Shown here piece after piece: positions 7,712 through 15,484 of a stretch of DNA of 33,659 bases. The notes below the pieces were generated by a model. The model had not been told where the DNA came from. It was given only the letters and a program-made list of their open reading frames with translations, and did not search any database. The translations under genes were made by a program, and so were the position numbers. The DNA comes from Candidatus Dadabacteria bacterium (GTDB taxonomy: Bacteria; Desulfobacterota_D; UBA1144; Nemesobacterales; Nemesobacteraceae): positions 1 through 33,659 of the forward strand of contig JAPOQQ010000009.1 of NCBI GenBank assembly GCA_026710625.1, written 5' to 3'. How positions within the stretch are numbered: the first letter of the stretch is position 1; each line of letters begins with the position of its first letter.

Positions 7712-9037
7712 TCAGCAAGAGGCGGATATACGGTAAAACGGGTCGTACGCATGTATGCTCTCGATGGCTCTTTGAGCAATGATTCCACGCTTCTTTTCCT
7801 TTCCCATCCTGCCTTCTACTTTGGGGAAGAGTCCGAAGTTTATGTTCATCGGCTGAAACCCGGTTTTTCCGGGGGTTGAGATGTACTCAAGCAGGGAACC
7901 TATGGATGTTTCCCTTGGGATGTGGACAGGTACGAGTCCGAGCGCTTTTCTCGAGGCGTTTATTCCGCAGACGATTCCAGTTGCCGCGGACTCGACGTAC
8001 CCTTCAACTCCCGTTATCTGTCCGGCGAAAAAGACGCTCGGACGGGAACTTAGGGAAAGGTCTTTTTCAAGCAGTCTTGGGGAATCTATATACGTGTTTC
8101 TGTGCACGCTTCCGTATCTTAGAAACTCTGCCTCCTCAAGCCCCGGGATCTTTCTGAAAACAGCCCTTTGCTGAGGGTATCTGAGCTTTGTCTGAAATCC
8201 CACCATGTTATACATTGTTTCCTCGCTATTCTCCGTTCTTAGCTGCAGGACGGCAAAGGGGTTTTTACCGGTGCCCGGGTCAACCAGGCCGACGGGTTTT
8301 AGGGGGCCGAAGCGAAGAGTATCTCTTCCTCTCTCGCACATGACTTCAACCGGCATGCAGCTTTGGAAGTAGATTGCCTTCTCGAACTCCCTGGTTTCCA
8401 CTTTTTCTCCGCGAATCAGGTCGTCCACAAGCTCGTAGTACTGATTCTCAGAGAGTGGACAGTTGAGATAATCTCCCTCTTCTGAGTCTCCGCGGTCGTA
8501 TCTTGATCCCCTGAAGATCTTCGAGCGGTCGATTGTATCCGCGTCGATTATCGGCGAGATGGCGTCGTAGAAGTAAAGATATTCGGATTCCGTGAGTGAG
8601 GAGATCTCCGCGCAAAGCGCATCCGAGGTGAGAGGACCGGTGGCTACGATCACGATTCCGTCTTCGGGTATTTTCGTTACCTCTTCTCTCCTTAGGTCTA
8701 TAAGCTCGTTGCCTTGGATTCTCTGGGTTATGTAATCCGAGAATATTTCTCTGTCGACTGCAAGAGCTTTTCCGGCCGGAACCTTCGACGCTTCGGCCGC
8801 TTCAAGGACAAGCGAACCGAGAAGCCTCATTTCTTCTTTAAGTATTCCGGAGGCATTCTCCATGGATGCTGATTTGAGAGAATTGCTGCACACAAGCTCC
8901 GCGAGATCCGAAGTTCTGTGCGCGGCGGTTTTCCTGCGGGGTCTCATTTCATAGAGAGTAGCCCTTATTCCGAATTTCGTTATCTGGTTCGCGGCTTCGA
9001 CTCCGGCGAGTCCTGCGCCGATTACGGTTATTGACAA
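7712..9037 (-). CDS. trmFO: Methylenetetrahydrofolate--tRNA (uracil-5-)-methyltransferase TrmFO
   Basis: FAD- and folate-dependent enzyme that makes 5-methyluridine at position 54 of tRNA. The 441 residues start at TTG 9037 with the dinucleotide-binding motif ITVIGAGLAGVEAA. Family signatures follow: YEMRP, ELVCSNSLKS with C50, FQSCMPVEVM with the second conserved cysteine, RFGPLKPVGL, and the C-terminal segments GQITGVEGYVESAATG and NINFGLFP. No in-frame ATG fits better, since the FAD motif begins at residue 4. The residues just before the second cysteine (FQS) differ from the usual FEG. Length is typical. Confidence 0.95.
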   Translation of the reverse strand: MSITVIGAGLAGVEAANQITKFGIRATLYEMRPRRKTAAHRTSDLAELVCSNSLKSASMENASGILKEEMRLLGSLVLEAAEASKVPAGKALAVDREIFSDYITQRIQGNELIDLRREEVTKIPEDGIVIVATGPLTSDALCAEISSLTESEYLYFYDAISPIIDADTIDRSKIFRGSRYDRGDSEEGDYLNCPLSENQYYELVDDLIRGEKVETREFEKAIYFQSCMPVEVMCERGRDTLRFGPLKPVGLVDPGTGKNPFAVLQLRTENSEETMYNMVGFQTKLRYPQQRAVFRKIPGLEEAEFLRYGSVHRNTYIDSPRLLEKDLSLSSRPSVFFAGQITGVEGYVESAATGIVCGINASRKALGLVPVHIPRETSIGSLLEYISTPGKTGFQPMNINFGLFPKVEGRMGKEKKRGIIAQRAIESIHAYDPFYRISASC

Positions 9038-9127
9038 CTGTTTATACCTTGGTCCTTCAGTTTTAGTAGCACTTTCGGTTTTCCCCGGTCGAATTTGATT
9101 TTAGAGTGCTAGGAATTTCTTCCGTTA

Positions 9128-9145
9128 GAAAAACTCGGGCGAGTT
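9128..9145 (-). terminator. Terminator-like hairpin with T-run (minus strand)
   Basis: On the minus strand AACTC-GCCC-GAGTT is followed directly by a run of five Ts including the last two of the stem. It lies a few bases after the stop (9153) of a short minus-strand open frame and about 90 bases upstream of trmFO. The stem is short (5-6 bp), so termination strength is uncertain. Confidence 0.4.
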
Positions 9146-9152
9146 CGATTAT

Positions 9153-9465
9153 TCAAGAGCGGTACTCAAAAGCTGCATGTAAAGTGTCTTTCCAGAGAAT
9201 TCCTTCACGATATTTTCGTCGTGTCCCAATTCTCAATTGTTTCCGAATACCGGTTGGGATTTCAATTAATATCGCTTCTTCCTGCGATACGGCACTCCGT
9301 TTCCCTCTCCCTAAGCTCAGATTTCCACAACTGAGGGTTTGTCCAGCATCCTCCAAACTCGAAATTTCTTTGACAGTTCCTAAACTCCTCAGTCTGCTCG
9401 TCTTGCCGTCGCTGTTCTTCCCGCCTCTGCCTTATTTCCTCGCTGTCCAGTTCGGAAGGTTCCAA
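9153..9465 (-). pseudogene. Possible small or decayed gene (two frames)
   Basis: Not recognised. Frame one (TTG 9465 to stop 9262) encodes a charged N terminus rich in E, Q and R (for example EEIRQRREEQRRQDEQTEEF). Frame two (to stop 9153) encodes a basic C terminus including LIEIPTGIRKQLRIGTRRKY. The two overlap and are one base out of phase, as if a frameshift split one gene of about 100 codons. The terminator-like hairpin right after the second stop is the main support. It may equally be non-coding. Confidence 0.25.
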
Positions 9466-9634
9466 GTCCTCTTGGCAATAAATTGACTAAAAATACAGTT
9501 AAAAACCTGAAATGACTGAATTGTCCACAACCCCCAGTCCTTTCTTGACGGCTTTGAACAGTATCTTCTTAACGCCAATTCATTGCAGACCGGTTTTAAA
9601 AAACATAAAAAATATAGTTTGAGAAATAGCCAAG

Positions 9635-10660
9635 CTATCCTACTTCAGGCAACACCTTATCCACAAACAACTTCATTGACCTTACTGCTTCTTCATGCGA
9701 AATACCTGGGAATTTAAATCTACATATCAGGTTGTCTATACCTAAACTTTCCCGGTATTTTATGATAGTCTCAACACATTCTTCGGGGGTTCCTATAATT
9801 GACTGCTGCCTTGCAAGGTCATACAAGATCGGATCTGACGGATCACTTAGCAAGTTGCCCTCAGTATCCACCATTGAACCCCATGAAGCATATCCCTTGG
9901 CCGTATAAGTAACGTGCTCTTTTATATCCTCCCAAACATCATCGGCTTTCTTGTTGGAAATATAAATTTCTCTGACAAGCGGCTTTTCAACTTCGTCGGG
10001 GTCTTTGCCATATTCCTTCAAGAAAGATGAATGCATATCAAAAAGGTATTTGATAATCGGTATTACGCCGATTGCCGGAACGTAAAGTGGAGCACCAATT
10101 CGAGCTGCTCTCTTTATGGCGGGTTCTGTAAAAGCACCGATCCATATTGGTATTGGCTGTTGAATGGGTTTGGGAGTTACATTCAAATTCTCTACCTGAT
10201 AATACTTTCCATCAAAACTGAACGGATCATCACTCCAACTCTTGTTCAGTATCTCAAGGCTTTCTTCAATCCTGCCCCTGCGCTCCTTTAACTGCCTGCC
10301 GAATCCATCAAACTCTTCTTTTCTGTAACCCAGTCCCAGTCCCAGTATTAATCTTCCGCCGGAAATGAGATCAACAACGGAAGCATCTTCCGCTATTCGG
10401 ATCGGGTCATGAAGGGGTATCAGCAACACACCTGTACCTATACGGATATTTTTAGTCCTGGCGGCCATTGCCGAAGCGGCTATAAGCATTGAGGGACAGT
10501 AACCATCGTCCAGAAAGTGATGCTCCGTCAGCCATACGGAGTCAAACCCCATCTGATCCGCCATCTCCACTTCAGTCAGCATTTCGCTGTACAGGTTGCT
10601 ATGTGATCTTGGATGGTGAGAGGGTGATTGAAGACTGTAATAACCAATGCCGAATTTCAT
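9635..10660 (-). CDS. LLM class flavin-dependent oxidoreductase (luciferase-like monooxygenase)
   Basis: Predicted F420- or FMN-dependent oxidoreductase with a TIM-barrel luciferase-like fold. The 341 residues carry the family patterns MADQMGFDSVWLTEHHF, IRIGTGVLLIPLHDPIRIAE, DLISGGRLILGLGLGYRKEE and PIPIWIGAF. The start is well supported: ATG 10660 is preceded by GGGAGG, and a promoter lies just upstream. The gene is more AT-rich than most of the window and stands alone, consistent with an acquired accessory gene. Substrate and cofactor cannot be assigned from sequence; many homologues are annotated only by superfamily. Confidence 0.9.
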   Translation of the reverse strand: MKFGIGYYSLQSPSHHPRSHSNLYSEMLTEVEMADQMGFDSVWLTEHHFLDDGYCPSMLIAASAMAARTKNIRIGTGVLLIPLHDPIRIAEDASVVDLISGGRLILGLGLGYRKEEFDGFGRQLKERRGRIEESLEILNKSWSDDPFSFDGKYYQVENLNVTPKPIQQPIPIWIGAFTEPAIKRAARIGAPLYVPAIGVIPIIKYLFDMHSSFLKEYGKDPDEVEKPLVREIYISNKKADDVWEDIKEHVTYTAKGYASWGSMVDTEGNLLSDPSDPILYDLARQQSIIGTPEECVETIIKYRESLGIDNLICRFKFPGISHEEAVRSMKLFVDKVLPEVG

Positions 10661-10694
10661 GCTTATACCTCCCTTAAAGTTATTTTTAACTTGA

Positions 10695-10722
10695 ATTGTA
10701 AAGAAGGGTTGACAAAAGGCAA
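10695..10722 (-). promoter_or_regulatory. Predicted promoter of the LLM oxidoreductase gene
   Basis: On the minus strand the -35-like TTGCCT (10717-10722) and -10-like TACAAT (10695-10700) are separated by 16 bases. The predicted transcription start is near 10688, leaving a leader of about 27 bases that includes the GGGAGG ribosome-binding site. Confidence 0.5.
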
Positions 10723-10898
10723 GAAATCTTATTATTGTATTTTTTTATGATTTTCCCTTTGTTTTCATGACAAATTAGTGTTTGCATCGCTACTTCCATT
10801 TAGTGTGCCATTTTATGCTAATCTATAGAACAATATTAATAATTATAGGTAATTACGAATGATAAAGAAGTGGCAAAAGCAGCTTTCAAACTATAGTT

Positions 10899-11078
10899 GT
10901 GAAGGTAAGAATTTTTCACAATAACGTAAAGCAGTTGGCTGGAGAGAAAAAGGACGGTTTCACAGAAGTTGGGTATAAACTTATTTCTTCTGGAGTTGGA
11001 ACGGAAGTGGCGATTAAAGTTGACGATGTAGTCGGCTGGAAAATTTTAAAGGTACGACAATTCAGTGCGGAACTATGA
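10899..11078 (+). CDS. Small hypothetical protein (59 aa) coupled to the phosphatase gene
   Basis: An open frame from GTG 10899 to TGA 11076-11078 encodes 59 residues, including GYKLISSGVGTEVAIKVDD and VGWKILKVRQFSAEL. It is not a family I recognise; no membrane segment or signal peptide is visible. Its stop overlaps the next ATG (ATGA at 11075-11078), the usual arrangement of translationally coupled genes and the best evidence that it is, or was, real. No good ribosome-binding site precedes the GTG. The frame is open back to 10866, so a non-standard start or the tail of a degraded gene is also possible. Confidence 0.45.
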   Translation: MKVRIFHNNVKQLAGEKKDGFTEVGYKLISSGVGTEVAIKVDDVVGWKILKVRQFSAEL

Positions 11079-11734
11079 GCTACGGAGCAGTTGTATTTGA
11101 TCTTGACGGAACCCTGATCGATTCTCTTGAGGATCTTGCCGATGCGGTGAATCAGGCGCTTGCAATAAACGGGTTTCCGGCGCACGCGACCGGGTGTTTC
11201 AAGTACTTTATAGGAAAAGGTCCCAAGGTCATGGTGTCCAGGGCCCTCCCCGAGGACGAAAGAAACAACGATGCTGTCGTTGAAAAATGCCTTGGTGATT
11301 TTAACAGCATCTATAGCCGCGCCTTCAACGTGAAAACTACTCTTTATGACGGCATACCGGATCTTCTGGACGAGATTTCAGGCAGAGGCCTGAAAAAGGC
11401 GATTCTTACCAACAAGCCGCACGTGTTTACCGAAAAATATGTGGAGGACCTGCTTGCGGACTGGAATTTCGAAGTGGTCATAGGTCAGAGGGATGAAATT
11501 CCGAGAAAACCCGATCCTTCGGGAGCGCTGCGGATATCAAGGGAACTGGGAATTGACTCGTCACAGATGGTTTACCTTGGAGACTCGGGGGTGGACATGC
11601 TTACCGCCGTCGGGGCGGGTATGCTTCCGGTGGGAGTTCTCTGGGGTTTTCGGACTGGAGAGGAGCTTCGTGAAAACGGGGCCGAGCACCTTATAGAAAC
11701 TCCGATGGACTTGCTCTCGATTATTGACTTGTAG
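11075..11734 (+). CDS. gph: HAD-superfamily phosphatase, phosphoglycolate phosphatase-like
   Basis: Predicted hydrolase of phosphoglycolate or a related small phosphate ester. The 219 residues show all HAD motifs: motif I VVFDLDGTLIDS with nucleophile D9 and D11, motif II ILTNKP, motif III lysine in RKPDPSGAL, and motif IV YLGDSGVDM. An alpha-helical C1 cap lies between motifs I and II, as in Gph. The start overlaps the stop of the 59-aa ORF, and purK begins 13 bases after the stop, so it may be cotranscribed with purK-purE. Exact substrate specificity within this subfamily is uncertain. Confidence 0.85.
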   Translation: MSYGAVVFDLDGTLIDSLEDLADAVNQALAINGFPAHATGCFKYFIGKGPKVMVSRALPEDERNNDAVVEKCLGDFNSIYSRAFNVKTTLYDGIPDLLDEISGRGLKKAILTNKPHVFTEKYVEDLLADWNFEVVIGQRDEIPRKPDPSGALRISRELGIDSSQMVYLGDSGVDMLTAVGAGMLPVGVLWGFRTGEELRENGAEHLIETPMDLLSIIDL

Positions 11735-11747
11735 TTTCCGACACGTG

Positions 11748-12899
11748 ATGGCCATGGATTTTGAACATGTAAGACTTGGAATTCTCGGAGGCGGGCAGCT
11801 AGGGAAAATGCTTTGTCTGGTTGCGAGCAACTGGAACCTCCACACCTATGTACTCGATCCTTCCGCCGATTGTCCGGCAGCGTCTGTATGCACCGGGTTT
11901 ACCCATGGAGATTTCAGGAATTACAAGGATGTCTATGAGTTTGGCAGGAATGCTGACATTCTGACAATAGAGATTGAGCATGTGAACCTGCAGGCGCTTT
12001 TCCGGTTGCGGGAAGAAGGAGTGGTCATAAGGCCGGAGCCCCACGCGCTTGAACTCATACAGGACAAAGCAAAGCAGAAGGAGTTCTATGTTTCAAAGGG
12101 GCTTCCCACTGCGGACTTTTCAGTTTTTCCGGGGAAAGAGGCTATAGTCGCGGCCGTCGGGTCCGGGGAGATAAAAATTCCTTTCGTCCAGAAACTTTCA
12201 AGGACGGGTTATGACGGAAGGGGGGTGTATATTGTAAGGGAAGAGGAACAGCTAGAAGACCTTTTAGAGGGAGAATCCGTCGTTGAAGACCTCGTTGACG
12301 TGGAAAAGGAGATTTCCGTTATAGTCTCGCGCAATTCGGCCGGAGAGACGAAATGCTTTCCTCCGGTTGAGATGGTGTTTAACAGCCACGCAAACATAGT
12401 TGAATTTCTGATAAGCCCCTGTGAACTTGGCGACACGCTGTCTGCCCGGGCATGCGAACTTGCCGAGCGTACGATAAAATCTTTTGACATGTGCGGAATA
12501 CTCGCGGTTGAGATGTTTCTTTCCAGAAAAGGCGACATTCTCATAAACGAATCCGCTCCCAGACCGCATAACAGCGGGCATCACACGATTGACGCCGCCC
12601 GCACCTCGCAGTACGAGCAGTGTCTTAGGTCGATTCTGGATCTTCCTCCAGGAGATACTGAAATAAAAACTCCTTCTGTTATGATTAACATTCTCGGGCA
12701 GCCGGGTTTCGAGGGTGAGGTAAGGTACGAGGGACTTCGCGGATGCATGGGTGTTGAAGGAGCCAAATTCCACATATACGGTAAAACCCGTACTAAGCCT
12801 TACAGAAAGATGGGACATGTTACCGTGCTTGACGACGATATTTCAGGCGCGCTTGAGAAAGCGAGATTCATAATGAACAACCTGAGGGCGATAGCATGA
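11748..12899 (+). CDS. purK: 5-(carboxyamino)imidazole ribonucleotide synthase
   Basis: ATP-grasp enzyme of de novo purine synthesis that converts AIR, bicarbonate and ATP to N5-CAIR. The 383 residues from ATG 11748 include the N-terminal motif [29 protein letters not shown], the carboxylate-binding loop [17 protein letters not shown], and VMINILG. In-frame starts further upstream (TTG 11724) would overlap gph and are not needed. The TGA stop overlaps the purE start (ATGA), so the two enzymes acting in sequence are co-translated. No Shine-Dalgarno is evident. Confidence 0.95.
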   Translation: MAMDFEHVRLGILGGGQLGKMLCLVASNWNLHTYVLDPSADCPAASVCTGFTHGDFRNYKDVYEFGRNADILTIEIEHVNLQALFRLREEGVVIRPEPHALELIQDKAKQKEFYVSKGLPTADFSVFPGKEAIVAAVGSGEIKIPFVQKLSRTGYDGRGVYIVREEEQLEDLLEGESVVEDLVDVEKEISVIVSRNSAGETKCFPPVEMVFNSHANIVEFLISPCELGDTLSARACELAERTIKSFDMCGILAVEMFLSRKGDILINESAPRPHNSGHHTIDAARTSQYEQCLRSILDLPPGDTEIKTPSVMINILGQPGFEGEVRYEGLRGCMGVEGAKFHIYGKTRTKPYRKMGHVTVLDDDISGALEKARFIMNNLRAIA

Positions 12900-13438
12900 A
12901 ACCTACTTTAGTAAGCGTTATCATGGGCTCAGACTCGGATCTTCCGGTCATGGAAGAGGCGATTGAGGTTCTGGAACAATTCGGCGTAGGAAATGAAGTT
13001 ACCATAGTCTCGGCGCACAGAACTCCGGAGCGCCTTGTGGATTTTTCAAAAAAAGCTCATAAAAGAGGGATTAAAGTCATAATAGCCGGGGCAGGGGGTG
13101 CAGCGCATCTTCCGGGAATGGTGGCCTCCGTTTCTCCCCTTCCGGTCATAGGGGTTCCGATAAAATCCTCAAATTCGATTGATGGATGGGACTCTGTGCT
13201 TTCTATACTGCAGATGCCCTCAGGCGTTCCGGTCGCCACGGTTGCCCTCGGCGGGGCGAAAAACGCTGGCATCCTTGCAGTTGAAATTCTTTCCGTCGCC
13301 GACCCGGAACTTTCACGCGCAATAGCAGAGTACAAAAAGAAGCTTTCTTCCGAAGTAAGGAAAAAGGCGACGCGACTTGAAAAGCTGGGTGCCTCAGTCT
13401 ATCTTGAGCGAATGAGTTCCAAGGAAGAGACTTCCTGA
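12896..13438 (+). CDS. purE: N5-carboxyaminoimidazole ribonucleotide mutase
   Basis: Converts N5-CAIR to CAIR, the step after PurK. The 180 residues carry the family signatures [25 protein letters not shown] with H41 (equivalent of catalytic H45 in E. coli), [12 protein letters not shown] and VIGVPIKS. The presence of purK confirms the class I (N5-CAIR mutase) type. The start overlaps purK by 4 bases. It ends 8 bases from the stop of the convergent SnoaL-like gene. The basic C-terminal tail is a few residues longer than in E. coli PurE. Confidence 0.96.
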   Translation: MKPTLVSVIMGSDSDLPVMEEAIEVLEQFGVGNEVTIVSAHRTPERLVDFSKKAHKRGIKVIIAGAGGAAHLPGMVASVSPLPVIGVPIKSSNSIDGWDSVLSILQMPSGVPVATVALGGAKNAGILAVEILSVADPELSRAIAEYKKKLSSEVRKKATRLEKLGASVYLERMSSKEETS

Positions 13439-13446
13439 AGCTCCGG

Positions 13447-13875
13447 CTACTGTATGGTCTTTTTATCCGGTTCGTAACCCCGTACGGGGATTGGCGAAGC
13501 ATGATGAAAGATCATAAGCCACCCGCCCTCTTGCTTCTCGAATATGTTGGTTGACTGAGAGAGATTAAACATGACCGGGTCCCTTTTTATGTATACCATC
13601 TCCTGCAGGCAGGTAACCCAGGCGATGTTGTCGTTTATATCCACGGTCACGTTTGAAATGCTGATGTCAACCTGGTCCTCAGGGTCAAAAACGCTTTCCC
13701 AGCTCTGCCTTATGGCTTCCCAGTTGCGAAGAGCTGTCCATCCCGGGTGGACGCAGCCGGACCTTGAGTCCTTTACCCAGACCTCTCCCATTAGCTCTAG
13801 ATTTCTGGTTCCCAGCGCCTCGTAAAAAAGGTTGTTGATCCTGAGTATTTCTTCGCTGTCCTTTTCCATGGTCAT
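13447..13875 (-). CDS. SnoaL-like (NTF2 fold) protein of unknown role
   Basis: The 142 residues fit the SnoaL/NTF2-like cone fold: an N-terminal helix pair (EEILRINNLFYEALGTRNLE), then WVKDSRSGCVHPGW, a central WEAIRQSWESVF and strands ending in GGWLMIFHHASPIP. This arrangement matches the SnoaL_3/DUF4440-type family whose ligands are mostly unknown. It is last in the uppS-dxr-rseP run, 19 bases after rseP, so it is probably cotranscribed. Starts at 13875 and 13869 are both possible (MTMEKDSE). No enzymatic role should be assumed. Confidence 0.75.
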   Translation of the reverse strand: MTMEKDSEEILRINNLFYEALGTRNLELMGEVWVKDSRSGCVHPGWTALRNWEAIRQSWESVFDPEDQVDISISNVTVDINDNIAWVTCLQEMVYIKRDPVMFNLSQSTNIFEKQEGGWLMIFHHASPIPVRGYEPDKKTIQ

Positions 13876-13894
13876 CGGCTTGTCCTAGGTAATT

Positions 13895-15481
13895 TTACCG
13901 GAAAAGGTCTAAAATTCTGCCGAACTGCGAGAATATGTCTTCGCGCATCCTGAGAATGTCGTTATACAGGGCTGCCGCCATGATGAAAATGAGAAAGGAA
14001 AATCCGATTCGCTGGGTTATCTCGAGGGTTTTTATGCTAAGCGGCTTTCTTTTTATCTTTTCAATCGCCATATAAAGCAGATGTCCTCCGTCGAGCATAG
14101 GTATGGGGAGAAGGTTTATCAGCGCGAGGTTTATGCTTATGAGCGAAGTAAACTGGAGGAGGTTTGATATGCCGCTTTGAGCGACGTCCCCTGATATCTT
14201 GGCGATGAGAAGCGGTCCCGCGACTGTCTTTCCAGCTGTTGCGAGCGCTATTTTTCCTGTTACGAGCTTGAACAGGAAGCCGAAGAAAAGAATGGTGATC
14301 TCAACCGTCATGCGCGCCGCTTCTGCTATTCCCCTGTGAAGCGATTCAAAGAAGCCGTATTTTTTAAGCACTCTGTCTGTGCTTGGAGTGATGCCTATTA
14401 TGTAGCGTTCGATGTCTTCTTGCATTTCCGCTGCCAAGCGGAAATGCATCTTTTCTTCCCCACGCTCAATCGTGAAATCAAGTTCCTTGCCGCTGCTCCC
14501 GGCTATTATGTCCGACATATGGTTCCAGTCCGTAACCTCTACGCCGTCTATCGCCTTGATCCTGTCTCCCGGACGTATTCCCGCTCTCCAGGCGGGGCGG
14601 TCCTCGGCTACCTCCGCTATGGTCGCCTTTATGGGCCTTGCGAATCCGGTCTCTACTCTGCCATCGGAACCGGCTTCGGCGAAAAGGGTGAGAGTCCTGG
14701 TTTCGTTTCCGGTTCTCACTCTGAATTCAAGCAGCGAATCAGGGTTTGAGTGGACAGCAATGTTCACGTCTTTCCAGTCTTTGACTTCTTTTCCGTTTAT
14801 GCTGAGTATCCTGTCGCCCGCGGCAAATCCTGAGAGATGGGCGGGAGAGTCTTTCTTTACGTAAGTTATGTCAGGAGAGTCTTCCAGATAACCTGAGACG
14901 CTTATGCCGAACATGAACACAAGGGGCATGAAGAAAAAGGGAATTATGAAATTCATAGCGGGGCCCGCTATGACCACCAGAAATCTGTCTGTAAGAGACT
15001 TGCCGGAAAATCCCCTGTGGTAGTCCTTTTCGTAGTAAGCCTCTATATCGTAAAAGGCTAGGCTGCTGACGGTGAGAGTGTGGATTTTCCCATCTCTTTC
15101 AACTTCAAGTTCTTTTTCCTGGTGCGGGTCTGATCTTAGCGCGTAGAGAAGCTTTTCCCAGTTTGCATGCTCCTTAAGACTGAATCCTTTTATCCCGACA
15201 ATTCTGTCCCCTGAGGCAAGTGGCGACTCAGTACCCGAAACGCTTTCGACAATTACGTTATCTTCCCTTCCCTCACCGTACATCTTCACGTATCCGCCGA
15301 GGGGAAGGGCCGAAATCAGGTATTCCGTCTCGCCTCTTACAAAAGAAACGAGTTTCGGGCCGAAACCTAGAGAAAACTTCTCGACTCTGATATTACTTCT
15401 TTTTGCGAGCAGAAAATGCCCCAATTCGTGAAAGAAGACCAGAATTCCTATTACGAAAATAAAAGCCAGGATAGTAGTCAT
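13895..15481 (-). CDS. rseP: RseP-type site-2 zinc metalloprotease with an extra PDZ-like domain
   Basis: Intramembrane protease of the M50 family, which cleaves anti-sigma factors and signal-peptide remnants in the inner membrane. The 528 residues exceed the usual about 450. HELGH (18-22) lies in the first membrane helix and NLLPIPMLDGG (456-466) in the third. Two PDZ domains lie in the periplasmic loop (about 200-275 and 285-352). A third PDZ-like segment, with the SPLASGDRIVGI signature, occupies about residues 70-140, between the first two membrane helices. It begins 3 bases after dxr, in the common dxr-rseP order. Confidence 0.93.
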   Translation of the reverse strand: MTTILAFIFVIGILVFFHELGHFLLAKRSNIRVEKFSLGFGPKLVSFVRGETEYLISALPLGGYVKMYGEGREDNVIVESVSGTESPLASGDRIVGIKGFSLKEHANWEKLLYALRSDPHQEKELEVERDGKIHTLTVSSLAFYDIEAYYEKDYHRGFSGKSLTDRFLVVIAGPAMNFIIPFFFMPLVFMFGISVSGYLEDSPDITYVKKDSPAHLSGFAAGDRILSINGKEVKDWKDVNIAVHSNPDSLLEFRVRTGNETRTLTLFAEAGSDGRVETGFARPIKATIAEVAEDRPAWRAGIRPGDRIKAIDGVEVTDWNHMSDIIAGSSGKELDFTIERGEEKMHFRLAAEMQEDIERYIIGITPSTDRVLKKYGFFESLHRGIAEAARMTVEITILFFGFLFKLVTGKIALATAGKTVAGPLLIAKISGDVAQSGISNLLQFTSLISINLALINLLPIPMLDGGHLLYMAIEKIKRKPLSIKTLEITQRIGFSFLIFIMAAALYNDILRMREDIFSQFGRILDLFR

Positions 15482-15484
15482 AAC

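Larger units (their letters stand above)
9050..9634. other. About 585 bases with no confidently assigned gene
   Basis: Between the trmFO start and the LLM gene stop no gene can be assigned with confidence. The minus strand holds two overlapping short open frames (9262-9465 and 9153-9356) in different frames, followed by a terminator-like hairpin. A 126-codon plus-strand frame (9106-9486) lacks a ribosome-binding site and resembles nothing recognised. The stretch 9487-9634 is AT-rich with no visible coding signal. Confidence 0.5.

Noticed and set aside
9106-9486. A 126-codon plus-strand frame
   Set aside because: No ribosome-binding site, no recognisable motifs, and composition like the antisense of the charged minus-strand frame.
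10709-10738. Plus-strand TTGACA with a TATTGT 18 bases on
   Set aside because: It overlaps the better-placed minus-strand promoter of the LLM gene, and no plus-strand gene starts at a suitable distance.
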